Assembly (NCBI GenBank): GCA_947565265.1 | Contig: CANOFK010000070.1 | Location: 1-6,631, forward strand | Direction of reading: 5' to 3' | Length of the DNA: 6,631 nucleotides | Source of the DNA: an uncultured Clostridia bacterium | GTDB taxonomy: Bacteria > Bacillota > Clostridia > Oscillospirales > Acutalibacteraceae | In this document: positions 1 to 6,105 of the stretch, one piece after another | Layout of the letters: each line of letters opens with the position of its first letter | Position numbering within the stretch: position 1 is the first letter of the stretch | Program-made: the position numbers and the translations under genes | Notes under the pieces: model-generated | What the model was told of the DNA's origin: nothing | What the model saw: the letters and a program-made list of their open reading frames with translations, nothing else | Database searches by the model: none

Positions 1-1970
1 ATCATAAACTTCATGTTGCTGGTGCCGCTGGCCTCGGTGCCCGCCAGGGAGATCTGCTCGCTGATCTCCGCCGCCGGTATCAACGCCTCGGCCCAGGTCA
101 CGCAGTAGTTCTCCACAAAGATCACCTTCATCTTCTTGTTCACCCGCTCGTCATGGTTGATGACATGGGCCAGGGTGGCAATAAACTCGATGATCTGCTT
201 GGCAAAGTAGTAGCCCGCCGCGGCCTTTGCCCCAAAGAACCAGGTATGGGGGGTAAAGTCGGCGTTGGGGTTGTCCAGCAGCCACTGGTAGGTGGCCAAA
301 ATATTCAGGGCGTTCATGTGCTGGCGCTTGTACTCGTGCAGCCGTTTCACCTGTACGTCAAAAATGGAATCCGGGTCCACCACCTGGTCCTGGGTGCGCA
401 GTAGGTGCTTGGCCAGCCGCTCCTTGTTCTCCCGCTTGATCTTCTCCAGCCGCTCCAGCACAGCGGGGTCGTCCTTATATTTCAGCAACTCGGAAAGCTG
501 GTCGGCGTCATAGATATACTCCTTCCCGATCAGTTCCGTAAGCAGCCCGGCCAGCTTGGGGTTAGACTGGTTCAGCCACCGGCGGTGGGCAATGCCGTTG
601 GTCACATTGGTAAACTTCTGGGGCTCCTCCACGTAAAAGTCGTGGAACAGGTCGTCTTTCAAAATATCGCTGTGTAGGGCAGACACCCCGTTAACGCTGT
701 GGGAGCCGATCACCGCCAGGTTGGCCATTTTCACGTACCCGTCGCTTACCGGCGCCATCCGGGCAATCTTGCCGTGGTCCACGCCCTTGGCCTTCATCTC
801 TTCCCAGAACCGCCGGTTGATCTCCTCCATAATCTGGTAGATCCGGGGCAGGCGCATCTTCACCAGTTCACACTTCCAGGTTTCCAGGGCCTCGCTCATC
901 ACCGTGTGGTTGGTATAGGCCACCGTGCGTTTCACAATATCCCAGGCAGCCTCCCAGCCGTAGCCGCACTCGTCCAGCATCACCCGCATCATCTCCGGAA
1001 TCGCCAGCACCGGGTGGGTATCGTTCAGGTGGATGGCGCACAGCTCCGGCAACTGGTCCAGGTTGCTGTGCACAAACAGGTGCCGCCGGATGATGTCCTG
1101 GATGGAGGCGGACACCAAAAAGTACTGCTGGCTCAGCCGCAGTATCTTCCCCTCGGCGTGGTCGTCCTCCGGGTACAGCACCTTGGTAATGGCGTCCGCC
1201 ATGGCCTGCTGCTCCATGGCCCGCATATAGTTGCCGCTGCCGAACAGGCTCATGTCAAACTGATGGTTCTCCGCCTTCCACACCCGCAGCAGGCTGATGC
1301 CCTTGCCGTCCATGCCGGAAACATACAGGTCAAAGGGGATGGCCGTCACCGTGGTGTAGTCCTTATGCTTAACGGCATGGTACTGGCCGTTCCAGCGCTC
1401 CTCAATATGCCCGTCAAAGCGCACCTCCACCGAGTTCTCCGGCACCTGCTGCATCCACACCGTGCCTCCCGGCAGCCAGAAGTCCGGCAGCTCGGTCTGC
1501 CAGCCCTCCACCAGTTTCTGGCGGAACAGCCCGTATTCATACCGCAGCGAGTACCCCATCGCCGGGTACCCCTGGGTGGCCAGCCCGTCTAAAAAGCAGG
1601 CCGCCAGCCTTCCCAGGCCCCCGTTGCCCAGGCCCGCGTCCGGCTCCTGGCGGTACAGGTGCTCCAGCTTGATGCCGTACTCCGAAAGGGCCTGGCGCAC
1701 GTTCTCCTCCAGCCCCAGGTTAAACAGGTTGTTTTTCAGCGAGCGCCCCAGCAAAAACTCCATACATAAATAATAGATGCGCTTGGTCTCCGTGCGCTCG
1801 GCGTTCTGGTTAAACTCCGCCCGGCCCTTGGCCATCAGTTCCCGCACAATCAGGGCCACAGCCTTATAATATTCCTCGTCGGTGGCGTTTTGCAGCGACA
1901 CCCCAAAGGTGTGGGACAGCTTGTCCTTAATGGCCTCCTTGATCTGCGGGACGGTAAGAGAATAGTTCAT
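1..1970 (-). CDS. glgP: Glycogen/maltodextrin phosphorylase, 3' end cut by window edge
   Basis: This enzyme uses phosphate to cleave alpha-1,4-glucan from the non-reducing end, releasing glucose-1-phosphate in the cytoplasm (GT35 family, PLP-dependent). I translated the minus strand by hand: 656 residues are present of a usual length near 800, so about 140 C-terminal residues lie beyond position 1. Visible family blocks are YLCMEFLLGRSL at residues 67-78, GNGGLGRLAACFLDG at 115-129, HLNDTHP at 314-320, the TNVTNGIAHRRW block near 454-465, VKRLHEYKRQ at 541-550, and EASGTSNMKFM at 646-656. In the last block Lys654 (codon at 9-11) matches the lysine that holds PLP. The ATG at 1968-1970 is preceded by GGAGG (1978-1982 on this strand) at 7 bases. 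No frameshift or missing key residue is seen. The sequence cannot separate a glycogen from a maltodextrin preference. No other glycogen gene is in view; the gene is divergent from zapA. Confidence 0.97.
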   Translation of the reverse strand, partial: MNYSLTVPQIKEAIKDKLSHTFGVSLQNATDEEYYKAVALIVRELMAKGRAEFNQNAERTETKRIYYLCMEFLLGRSLKNNLFNLGLEENVRQALSEYGIKLEHLYRQEPDAGLGNGGLGRLAACFLDGLATQGYPAMGYSLRYEYGLFRQKLVEGWQTELPDFWLPGGTVWMQQVPENSVEVRFDGHIEERWNGQYHAVKHKDYTTVTAIPFDLYVSGMDGKGISLLRVWKAENHQFDMSLFGSGNYMRAMEQQAMADAITKVLYPEDDHAEGKILRLSQQYFLVSASIQDIIRRHLFVHSNLDQLPELCAIHLNDTHPVLAIPEMMRVMLDECGYGWEAAWDIVKRTVAYTNHTVMSEALETWKCELVKMRLPRIYQIMEEINRRFWEEMKAKGVDHGKIARMAPVSDGYVKMANLAVIGSHSVNGVSALHSDILKDDLFHDFYVEEPQKFTNVTNGIAHRRWLNQSNPKLAGLLTELIGKEYIYDADQLSELLKYKDDPAVLERLEKIKRENKERLAKHLLRTQDQVVDPDSIFDVQVKRLHEYKRQHMNALNILATYQWLLDNPNADFTPHTWFFGAKAAAGYYFAKQIIEFIATLAHVINHDERVNKKMKVIFVENYCVTWAEALIPAAEISEQISLAGTEASGTSNMKFM

Positions 1971-2080
1971 GTAAATGCCTCCAATTCAAAAGGGTGTAAG
2001 AAATAATGAAAGTATAATATTGTGTGTACTATAGCAAAAATTTTAACTCCTCTTTCGCGCATACCAGATGGAATATATGA

Positions 2081-2109
2081 ATTATACACTAATTTTTCCG
2101 AAAAAGCAA
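2081..2109 (-). promoter_or_regulatory. Candidate sigma-A promoter for glgP
   Basis: Read on the minus strand, TTGCTT (2109 to 2104) is followed after exactly 17 bases by a perfect TATAAT (2086 to 2081). Transcription would begin near 2074, giving a leader of about 100 bases before the glgP ATG. A second, weaker minus-strand -10 (TATACT, 2016 to 2011) lies closer to the gene but lacks a good -35. The DNA is AT-rich, so chance matches are possible. Confidence 0.5.
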
Positions 2110-2114
2110 CTCCC

Positions 2115-2130
2115 ATTCTTCGAAAAGAAT
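2115..2130. repeat. Short perfect inverted repeat upstream of the glgP promoter
   Basis: ATTCTT (2115-2120) and AAGAAT (2125-2130) are perfect inverted copies separated by CGAA. The repeat lies 5 bases upstream of the proposed glgP -35 box, where an operator could sit. It may equally be chance in AT-rich DNA, and no known regulator consensus was recognised. Confidence 0.3.
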
Positions 2131-2263
2131 CGCCACTTCCTTATACTAATATTTATTATACACTTTTGCGGTTAAAATTTCAACAATTAATTTGCATCAT
2201 TATAACCCACCCCGCCCCACCAAAAAATGGCCGCCATCCCCTGTTTTTCTACAGAATTCCCTC

Positions 2264-2292
2264 TTCCCTACCGGCGGGGTTTGTCGTATAAT
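2264..2292 (+). promoter_or_regulatory. Candidate promoter of the zapA-U32 operon
   Basis: A perfect TATAAT lies at 2287-2292, and a poor -35 (TTCCCT, 2264-2269, 3 of 6 consensus matches) lies 17 bases upstream. Transcription would start near 2299, about 37 bases before the TTG start of zapA. The -10 box is convincing; the weak -35 suggests modest or activated expression. Confidence 0.5.
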
Positions 2293-2335
2293 AAAGGCAT
2301 ATTAACTTTATTAATGAAGAAGGGACGGGTAGCAT

Positions 2336-3100
2336 TTGGAAAAAAGACGAGTAAGGCTGACGATCAACGGGGTTGTCTGCGGGCTGATCACCGGGGAAAG
2401 CGAGGCGTATATGCAAACGCTGGCCGACGAGGTGGGCGGGCTGATGGGCCAGATCATGGCCTCTTCCCCGCTGATCACACGGGAGGCCGCCGCCCTCACC
2501 GCCGCCCTCAGCATCTGTGACGACTGCCACAAAAATGCCGAGCGGGCCGCCGCCCTGGCCGGCAAGGCCGAGGAGTTGGAGGTAGAGGCCGAATTGTGGC
2601 AAGAGGAAAAGGTAGAACTGCTAAAGTCAGCGGTAGATACCCAGAAGGACGCCCAACTGGCGGAAAAAGCCGCCCGGCTGGAGTCGGAAAACGCCCGGCT
2701 GCAAGAGGCCGTAGCCCGGTTGCAGGAGGTAGAAGAGGAAAACCAGGCCCTCCGCCAGGCCGCCCAGGAGCCCGACGCCCGGATCCAGGCCCTGGAAGCG
2801 GAAAACGCCGGCTTGCGGGAAACTCTGGACAAGCTTAGCGAAACCGTGCGCCAGAACAGCGATTCGCTGAAACTGGCCGAAAACCGCCTGGCCCAGCGCC
2901 TGGAGGAAAACCAGGGCCTGCGGGACCGCCTGGAGCACATGGCGCAGGCCCTAAAGGCCGCCCAAGAGCAGCCCGCCGCCCCGGCGGCAGCCCCCCGGCG
3001 GGCCGGCAAAAGCCGCAAAAACCCCCTGCGCCGGGAGGAAGAGCCCATGGAGCAGGAGGGCCTGCAAAGTTTCTTTGCCCGCGAGGAGAACACGCCGTGA
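2336..3100 (+). CDS. zapA: ZapA-like cell division protein with long coiled-coil extension
   Basis: ZapA proteins bind FtsZ and bundle its filaments, promoting Z-ring assembly at mid-cell. The N-terminus fits the family: a strand-forming RVRLTINGVVCGLITG at residues 5-20, an ESEAYMQTLADEV helix near 21-33, then the TREAAALTAALSICDD helix near 48-63. From about residue 68 to 210 the protein is a Leu/Ala/Glu-rich heptad pattern typical of coiled coil. After that come a Pro/Ala-rich, basic stretch (about 212-233) and an acidic tail. At 254 residues it is two to three times the usual ZapA length of roughly 85-110. The start is TTG at 2336, weakly supported by AAGGGA 10 bases upstream; the nearby ATG at 2314 is in another frame. 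The stop overlaps the start of the next gene by 4 bases, implying co-transcription and probably coupled translation. No signal peptide or membrane segment is seen. The ZapA call rests on the first 65 residues; direct action on FtsZ is inferred. Confidence 0.83.
   Translation: MEKRRVRLTINGVVCGLITGESEAYMQTLADEVGGLMGQIMASSPLITREAAALTAALSICDDCHKNAERAAALAGKAEELEVEAELWQEEKVELLKSAVDTQKDAQLAEKAARLESENARLQEAVARLQEVEEENQALRQAAQEPDARIQALEAENAGLRETLDKLSETVRQNSDSLKLAENRLAQRLEENQGLRDRLEHMAQALKAAQEQPAAPAAAPRRAGKSRKNPLRREEEPMEQEGLQSFFAREENTP
3083..3099 (+). promoter_or_regulatory. Ribosome binding site and overlapping GTG start of the U32 gene
   Basis: GAGGAG at 3083-3088 lies 8 bases before the GTG at 3097-3099. 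It sits inside the last codons of zapA, whose TGA (3098-3100) overlaps the GTG. The strong site fixes the start and suggests translational coupling. Confidence 0.8.
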
Positions 3101-5187
3101 CCGCCCCGCTGGAGGTGCTGGCCCCCGCCGGCAACTGGGAGGCCCTGGAGGCAGCGGTGCGGGCCGGGGCCGGGGCCGTATACCTGGCCGGCAAAAGTTT
3201 CGGGGCCCGGGCCAAGGCCCGCAACTTCTCCCAGGAGGAGTTGGCCCAGGCCGTGCGCTATTGCCACCAGCGGGGGGTGCGGGTGCACGTCACGGTCAAC
3301 ACCCTGCTCAAAGACAGCGAGCTGGCCCCTGCCCTGGCTTTTGTAGATTTCCTGTGCAGCCTGCCGGTAGATGCCGTGCTGGTGCAGGATCTGGGCCTGC
3401 TGGCCCTGCTGCGCCGCCGGGCCCCGGCGCTGCCCATCCACGCCTCCACCCAAATGAGCCTGCACACCCCCGCCGGGGTCCGCCTGGCCGGGGAACTGGG
3501 GGCCGTACGCGCCGTGCTGGCCAGGGAATTGAGCTTGCCGGAGATCCGGGAGATCGCCCAAAGCACCCACATGGAACTGGAAACCTTCGTGCACGGGGCC
3601 CTGTGTATGTGCCTGAGCGGCCAATGCCTGCTCAGCGCCATGCTGGGCGGCCAGAAGGGCGGGGCCCGCTCCGGCAACCGGGGCCAGTGCGCCCAGCCCT
3701 GCCGCCTGCCCTTTGCCGCCGCCGGGGGCACGGGCCATGACCTCTCCCTTAAAGACCTCTCCTACATCCAGGGCCTCCCCCGGCTCCAGGCGGCCGGGGT
3801 GTGCTCCGTCAAGATCGAAGGCCGCATGAAACGCCCGGAGTACGTAGCCGCCGCCACCGCCGCCTGCCGGCTGGCAGCCGGCGGCCAACCGGTACCCCCG
3901 GCCCTCACCCAGAGCCTGGAGGCCGTGTTCTCCCGCTCAGGCTTTACCGCCGGCTACCTGTCCGGGCAGCGGGGCCGGGCGATGTTCGGCACCCGCCGCA
4001 AAGAGGACGTGGCCGCCGCCACCGAAAAGGTGCTGGCCGGCCTGCGGGGCCTGTACCGGGCCGAACGGCAAAGCGTCCCGGTGCGCCTCACCCTGTCCCA
4101 GGGGCAAGGCCGCGCCCTGCTCACCGCCGAGGACTGTGAAGGCAACTCCTTGCGGGTAGACGCAAGCTTAGAGCCTTTACACACAGACGCCGGCCGGGCG
4201 GAACAGCAGCTACGCAAAACCGGCGGCACGCCATTTTGCGCAGGGGACGTCCATATCCCTACAGATGGTGTATCCCTCTCCGTAGCCGGGCTCAACGCCC
4301 TGCGCCGCCGGGCCCTGGAAGGGCTCCTGGCCCTGCGGGGAGAGTGGCAAGCTATCCCCTTTACATCCATCCCGGTCGTAAAGCCAACACCTTACCAGCC
4401 AAGCCGCCAGGGTCAGCCCCTGCCCTTGCGGGCCTGCTTTGCCTCGGCGGCCCAACTGCCCCCCAGCTTCTCTATGTACCAGTCGGTTTCCCTCCCTATA
4501 GAAACCCCACCCCAGGCGCTGGCCCGCCTGCAAAACCGGCTGGCCCCCGGCCAGGCCCTGCTGCTGGACCTGCCCCGGGGCCTGTTCGGCTGGGAGGAGG
4601 AGCTGCGCACCCTGATCCGCCAGCGCATGGAGCAGGGGTTCCGCCACTTTGTCTGCGGAAATCTGGGGGCGCTACAGCTTTGCCGGGAGGTAGGGGCCAC
4701 AGCCCACGGCTCCTTTGGCCTGAACATCACCAACACCGCCGCGCTGGAGGAGTTGGCGCGTCTGGGCCTGCAAGACGCGGAACTGAGCTGGGAGCTCACC
4801 GGCCGGGAGATCGCCGGGCTTGGCGGCAGCCTGCGCCGGGGGGTCATGGTCTACGGGCGGCAGGCGCTTATGCTCACCCGCAACTGCCCCCTGGCCAATG
4901 CCTCCGGGGGCTGCCGGCACTGCCAGTCCCCCGGCTGGCTGTCAGACCGTAAAGGCAAGCGGTTCCCGGTGATGTGCCGGGCCGGCGGCCGGGGCGGGGC
5001 CGAGCTGCTCAACAGCGTCCCCCTCTGGCTGGGCGATGAAGGCCCTGGCCTTGCCGCCGATTTTGGCATCCTGCGGTTTACTGTGGAAAACTCTGTGGAA
5101 TGTGGGGAAATCTCCCGCCGCGTCCAACAGGGGGAAAGCCCCGTGGGCTCGTACACCCGCGGGCTTTTCCGCCGGGGCGTGTTGTAA
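3097..5187 (+). CDS. Long U32-family protein with DUF3656-like region, probable RlhA/TrhP-type RNA hydroxylase
   Basis: Often annotated as 'U32 peptidase' or collagenase-like protease. Studied relatives instead hydroxylate RNA: E. coli TrhP makes 5-hydroxyuridine at tRNA position 34 and RlhA makes 5-hydroxycytidine at 23S rRNA position 2501. The N-terminal barrel opens with LEVLAPAGNWEALEAAVRAG (residues 5-24). The U32 signature ETFVHGALCMCLSGQCLLS lies at 162-180, followed by NRGQCAQPCRLP at 194-205. Cys170, Cys177, Cys198 and Cys202 are the likely iron-sulfur ligands. Residues about 326-414, with LRKTGGTPF (372-380) and VAGLNALRRRALEGL (396-410), look like DUF3656. The C-terminal third carries another cysteine group (597, 606, 609, 627) and an LLNSVPL motif. 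The length of 696 residues and the DUF3656 region favour RlhA-like over the shorter TrhP, but the true substrate cannot be told from sequence. It is the second gene of the zapA operon. The last codons contain one copy of a repeat that recurs just after the stop. Confidence 0.92.
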   Translation: MTAPLEVLAPAGNWEALEAAVRAGAGAVYLAGKSFGARAKARNFSQEELAQAVRYCHQRGVRVHVTVNTLLKDSELAPALAFVDFLCSLPVDAVLVQDLGLLALLRRRAPALPIHASTQMSLHTPAGVRLAGELGAVRAVLARELSLPEIREIAQSTHMELETFVHGALCMCLSGQCLLSAMLGGQKGGARSGNRGQCAQPCRLPFAAAGGTGHDLSLKDLSYIQGLPRLQAAGVCSVKIEGRMKRPEYVAAATAACRLAAGGQPVPPALTQSLEAVFSRSGFTAGYLSGQRGRAMFGTRRKEDVAAATEKVLAGLRGLYRAERQSVPVRLTLSQGQGRALLTAEDCEGNSLRVDASLEPLHTDAGRAEQQLRKTGGTPFCAGDVHIPTDGVSLSVAGLNALRRRALEGLLALRGEWQAIPFTSIPVVKPTPYQPSRQGQPLPLRACFASAAQLPPSFSMYQSVSLPIETPPQALARLQNRLAPGQALLLDLPRGLFGWEEELRTLIRQRMEQGFRHFVCGNLGALQLCREVGATAHGSFGLNITNTAALEELARLGLQDAELSWELTGREIAGLGGSLRRGVMVYGRQALMLTRNCPLANASGGCRHCQSPGWLSDRKGKRFPVMCRAGGRGGAELLNSVPLWLGDEGPGLAADFGILRFTVENSVECGEISRRVQQGESPVGSYTRGLFRRGVL
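5082..5100 (+). repeat. TGTGGAAAA doublet repeat, copy 1, inside the U32 gene
   Basis: The 19 bases TGTGGAAAACTCTGTGGAA contain two TGTGGAA units and are followed directly by TGTGGGGAAA (5101-5110). They encode part of VENSVECG near the C-terminus of the U32 protein. The complement of TGTGGAAAA, TTTTCCACA, differs from the DnaA-box consensus TTATCCACA at one base. Confidence 0.6.
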
Positions 5188-5206
5188 TGTGGAAAACTCG
5201 GTTGAA
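5188..5206 (+). repeat. TGTGGAAAA doublet repeat, copy 2, immediately after the U32 stop
   Basis: TGTGGAAAACTCGGTTGAA begins on the base after the TAA of the U32 gene and matches copy 1 at 17 of 19 positions, 106 bases downstream. This copy lies outside the U32 reading frame, so shared coding constraint does not explain it. Confidence 0.6.
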
Positions 5207-5307
5207 ATTGTTGGCAAGTAATTCGCCATTACAGCGTAATGCACATACAACTTCCAAATTTCAATCCACAAGTGTACATTTTCTACAAGAAAGTTCCTTC
5301 CTTGCCC

Positions 5308-5322
5308 CAAAACTCTGTTTTG
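5308..5322 (+). repeat. Small hairpin in the U32-dut spacer
   Basis: CAAAAC (5308-5313) and GTTTTG (5317-5322) are perfect inverted copies around TCT, giving a 6-bp stem. The sequence that follows is G/C-rich with no T-run, so this is not a standard terminator. Confidence 0.35.
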
Positions 5323-5324
5323 CC

Positions 5325-5365
5325 CTGGGGAAAACCCCACCGGCCTCCTGGGGGGATATCCCCAG
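5325..5365 (+). other. Nested GC-rich inverted repeats between the U32 gene and dut
   Basis: CTGGGG (5325-5330) can pair with CCCCAG (5360-5365), and inside it CCCCA (5335-5339) can pair with TGGGG (5349-5353). Alternatively, two GGGG-N4-CCCC palindromes form, GGGGAAAACCCC (5327-5338) and GGGGATATCCCC (5352-5363), starting 25 bases apart. A stable RNA fold seems likely, and it could mark the 3' end of the zapA-U32 transcript. The sequence after it (GCGTTTCC) lacks a proper T-run, so I do not call it an intrinsic terminator. A paired operator is the other reading. Confidence 0.35.
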
Positions 5366-5406
5366 CGTTTCCTATTACATTATATAGTGTTTCCCACCGC
5401 ATCCAT

Positions 5407-5426
5407 TGTTGAAAAGTACCGTTGAA
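5407..5426 (+). repeat. Diverged doublet repeat, copy 3, upstream of dut
   Basis: TGTTGAAAAGTACCGTTGAA has the layout of the two upstream doublets (TGTkGAAAA, a 4-5 base gap, GTkGAA) but one extra base in the gap and several substitutions. It ends about 40 bases before the dut start. Relationship to the other copies is plausible, not certain. Confidence 0.4.
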
Positions 5427-5455
5427 AAATTCCGGGCCGCCCCGCCGGCCCCTAT

Positions 5456-5470
5456 GAGGTGAAATCCATG
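5456..5470 (+). promoter_or_regulatory. Ribosome binding site that decides the dut start
   Basis: GAGGTGA at 5456-5462 lies 5 bases before the ATG at 5468. An in-frame GTG at 5459 is part of this site and has no ribosome binding site of its own, so the ATG is preferred. Initiation there gives MQINYVKL, a normal dUTPase N-terminus. Confidence 0.8.
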
Positions 5471-5908
5471 CAGATCAACTATGTAAAACTCCGTCCCGGC
5501 GCCCAGCCGCCCCAGCGGCAAACCCCCGGCAGCGCCGGGGCAGACCTGGCCGCCTGCCTGCCCGCCCCGGCCCGTATCGCCCCCGGCGAGGCCCTCACCG
5601 TGCCCCTGGGCTTTGCCGCCGAAATCCCGCCTGGCTTTGCCGGGTTCGTGTTCTCCCGCAGCGGGCTGGGCAGCAAGGGGGTGGTGGTGGCCCAGGGGGT
5701 AGGCGTCATTGACAGCGACTACCGGGGGGAGTGGTGCGTGCCCTTGCGCAACCTGTCCCAAAGCCCCTACACCCTCTCTCCGGGGGAGCGGATCGCCCAG
5801 GTGATATTCCTGCCCTTCTCCGCCGGCACGTTTGTGGAGGCCGCCCAGCTTTCCCCCACCGGCCGGGGCCAGGAGGGCTTTGGCAGCACCGGCAAAGGGG
5901 GCGCCTGA
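5468..5908 (+). CDS. dut: dUTP diphosphatase (trimeric dUTPase)
   Basis: It hydrolyses dUTP to dUMP and pyrophosphate, keeping uracil out of DNA and supplying dUMP for thymidylate synthesis. The protein has 146 residues, typical of the homotrimeric family. All five motifs are present in order: SAGADLAA (22-29), FSRSGLGSKG (62-71), GVGVIDSDYRGE (77-88) with the catalytic aspartate at Asp82, PGERIAQVIFLP (105-116), and RGQEGFGSTG (133-142), the C-terminal arm that closes over the nucleotide. It therefore looks complete and active. It stands between the U32 gene, 280 bases upstream, and mreB, 275 bases downstream, on the same strand. No convincing promoter was found directly upstream, so read-through from the zapA-U32 operon is possible, although the hairpins at 5308-5365 lie between. 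Coding DNA is as GC-rich as its neighbours. Confidence 0.97.
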   Translation: MQINYVKLRPGAQPPQRQTPGSAGADLAACLPAPARIAPGEALTVPLGFAAEIPPGFAGFVFSRSGLGSKGVVVAQGVGVIDSDYRGEWCVPLRNLSQSPYTLSPGERIAQVIFLPFSAGTFVEAAQLSPTGRGQEGFGSTGKGGA

Positions 5909-5996
5909 CCCCCCTGCTATCTTGTGCCGGGCCTGCCGGCCAGGGCGGATATGTGCCAGAATTTACGGATTGTTCACAGGATAGCCAACTTAAAGG

Positions 5997-6025
5997 TTGA
6001 GAATCGGCGAAAAGTACGGTATAAT
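5997..6025 (+). promoter_or_regulatory. Near-consensus sigma-A promoter for mreB
   Basis: TTGAGA (5997-6002, 5 of 6 to TTGACA) is separated by exactly 17 bases from a perfect TATAAT (6020-6025). Transcription should begin near 6032, leaving a leader of about 150 bases before mreB. This is the best promoter in the window and suggests mreB is transcribed independently of dut. Confidence 0.8.
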
Positions 6026-6069
6026 GGTAGGTATGGTTCCGCGCCCTATCCACGCCGCAAGGGCCCTGT

Positions 6070-6092
6070 AGCGGCAAATAAAGCGGCAATAA
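6070..6092 (+). repeat. Tandem repeat in the mreB leader
   Basis: AGCGGCAAATAA (6070-6081) is followed directly by AGCGGCAATAA (6082-6092), a tandem pair differing by one base deletion. Each copy carries GCGGC, which can pair with GCCGC at 6054-6058 upstream or at 6120-6124 downstream. Confidence 0.55.
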
Positions 6093-6105
6093 TTGGGAAT
6101 ACTGT

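Larger units (their letters stand above)
1971..2335. other. AT-rich divergent intergenic region, glgP / zapA
   Basis: These 365 bases separate two divergent genes and are far more AT-rich than the coding DNA on either side. They hold the glgP ribosome binding site, a candidate promoter for each direction and a short hairpin-forming repeat. Open frames here lack ribosome binding sites and resemble no family I know. No known riboswitch, tRNA or terminator with a T-run was recognised. Confidence 0.8.

Noticed and set aside
699..1592. 297-codon open frame on the plus strand
   Set aside because: It runs opposite to glgP, whose whole length matches the phosphorylase family. The frame is low-complexity (His, Gln, Leu, Val rich), has no ribosome binding site, and arises from GC-rich codon bias.
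2022..2291. 89-codon plus-strand frame in the AT-rich spacer
   Set aside because: It starts with GTG without a ribosome binding site, overlaps both candidate promoters and resembles no family I know.
2311..3888. 525-codon open frame on the minus strand
   Set aside because: It lies antisense to zapA and the U32 gene and begins inside a conserved U32 region. Its composition is Gly/Ala/Ser/Arg-rich with no recognisable domain, as expected of an antisense shadow.
5379..5384. TATAAT on the minus strand in the U32-dut spacer
   Set aside because: No -35 element lies at a 16-18 base distance and no minus-strand gene follows; on the plus strand the same tract also lacks a -35.
5459..5467. Upstream GTG start for dut
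   Set aside because: The GTG lies within the GAGGTGA ribosome binding site, which is well spaced for the ATG at 5468; nothing suitable precedes the GTG.
5926..5940. GCCGG / CCGGC stem after dut as a terminator
   Set aside because: The stem is only 5 bp, there is no T-run, and such palindromes are frequent in this GC-rich DNA.
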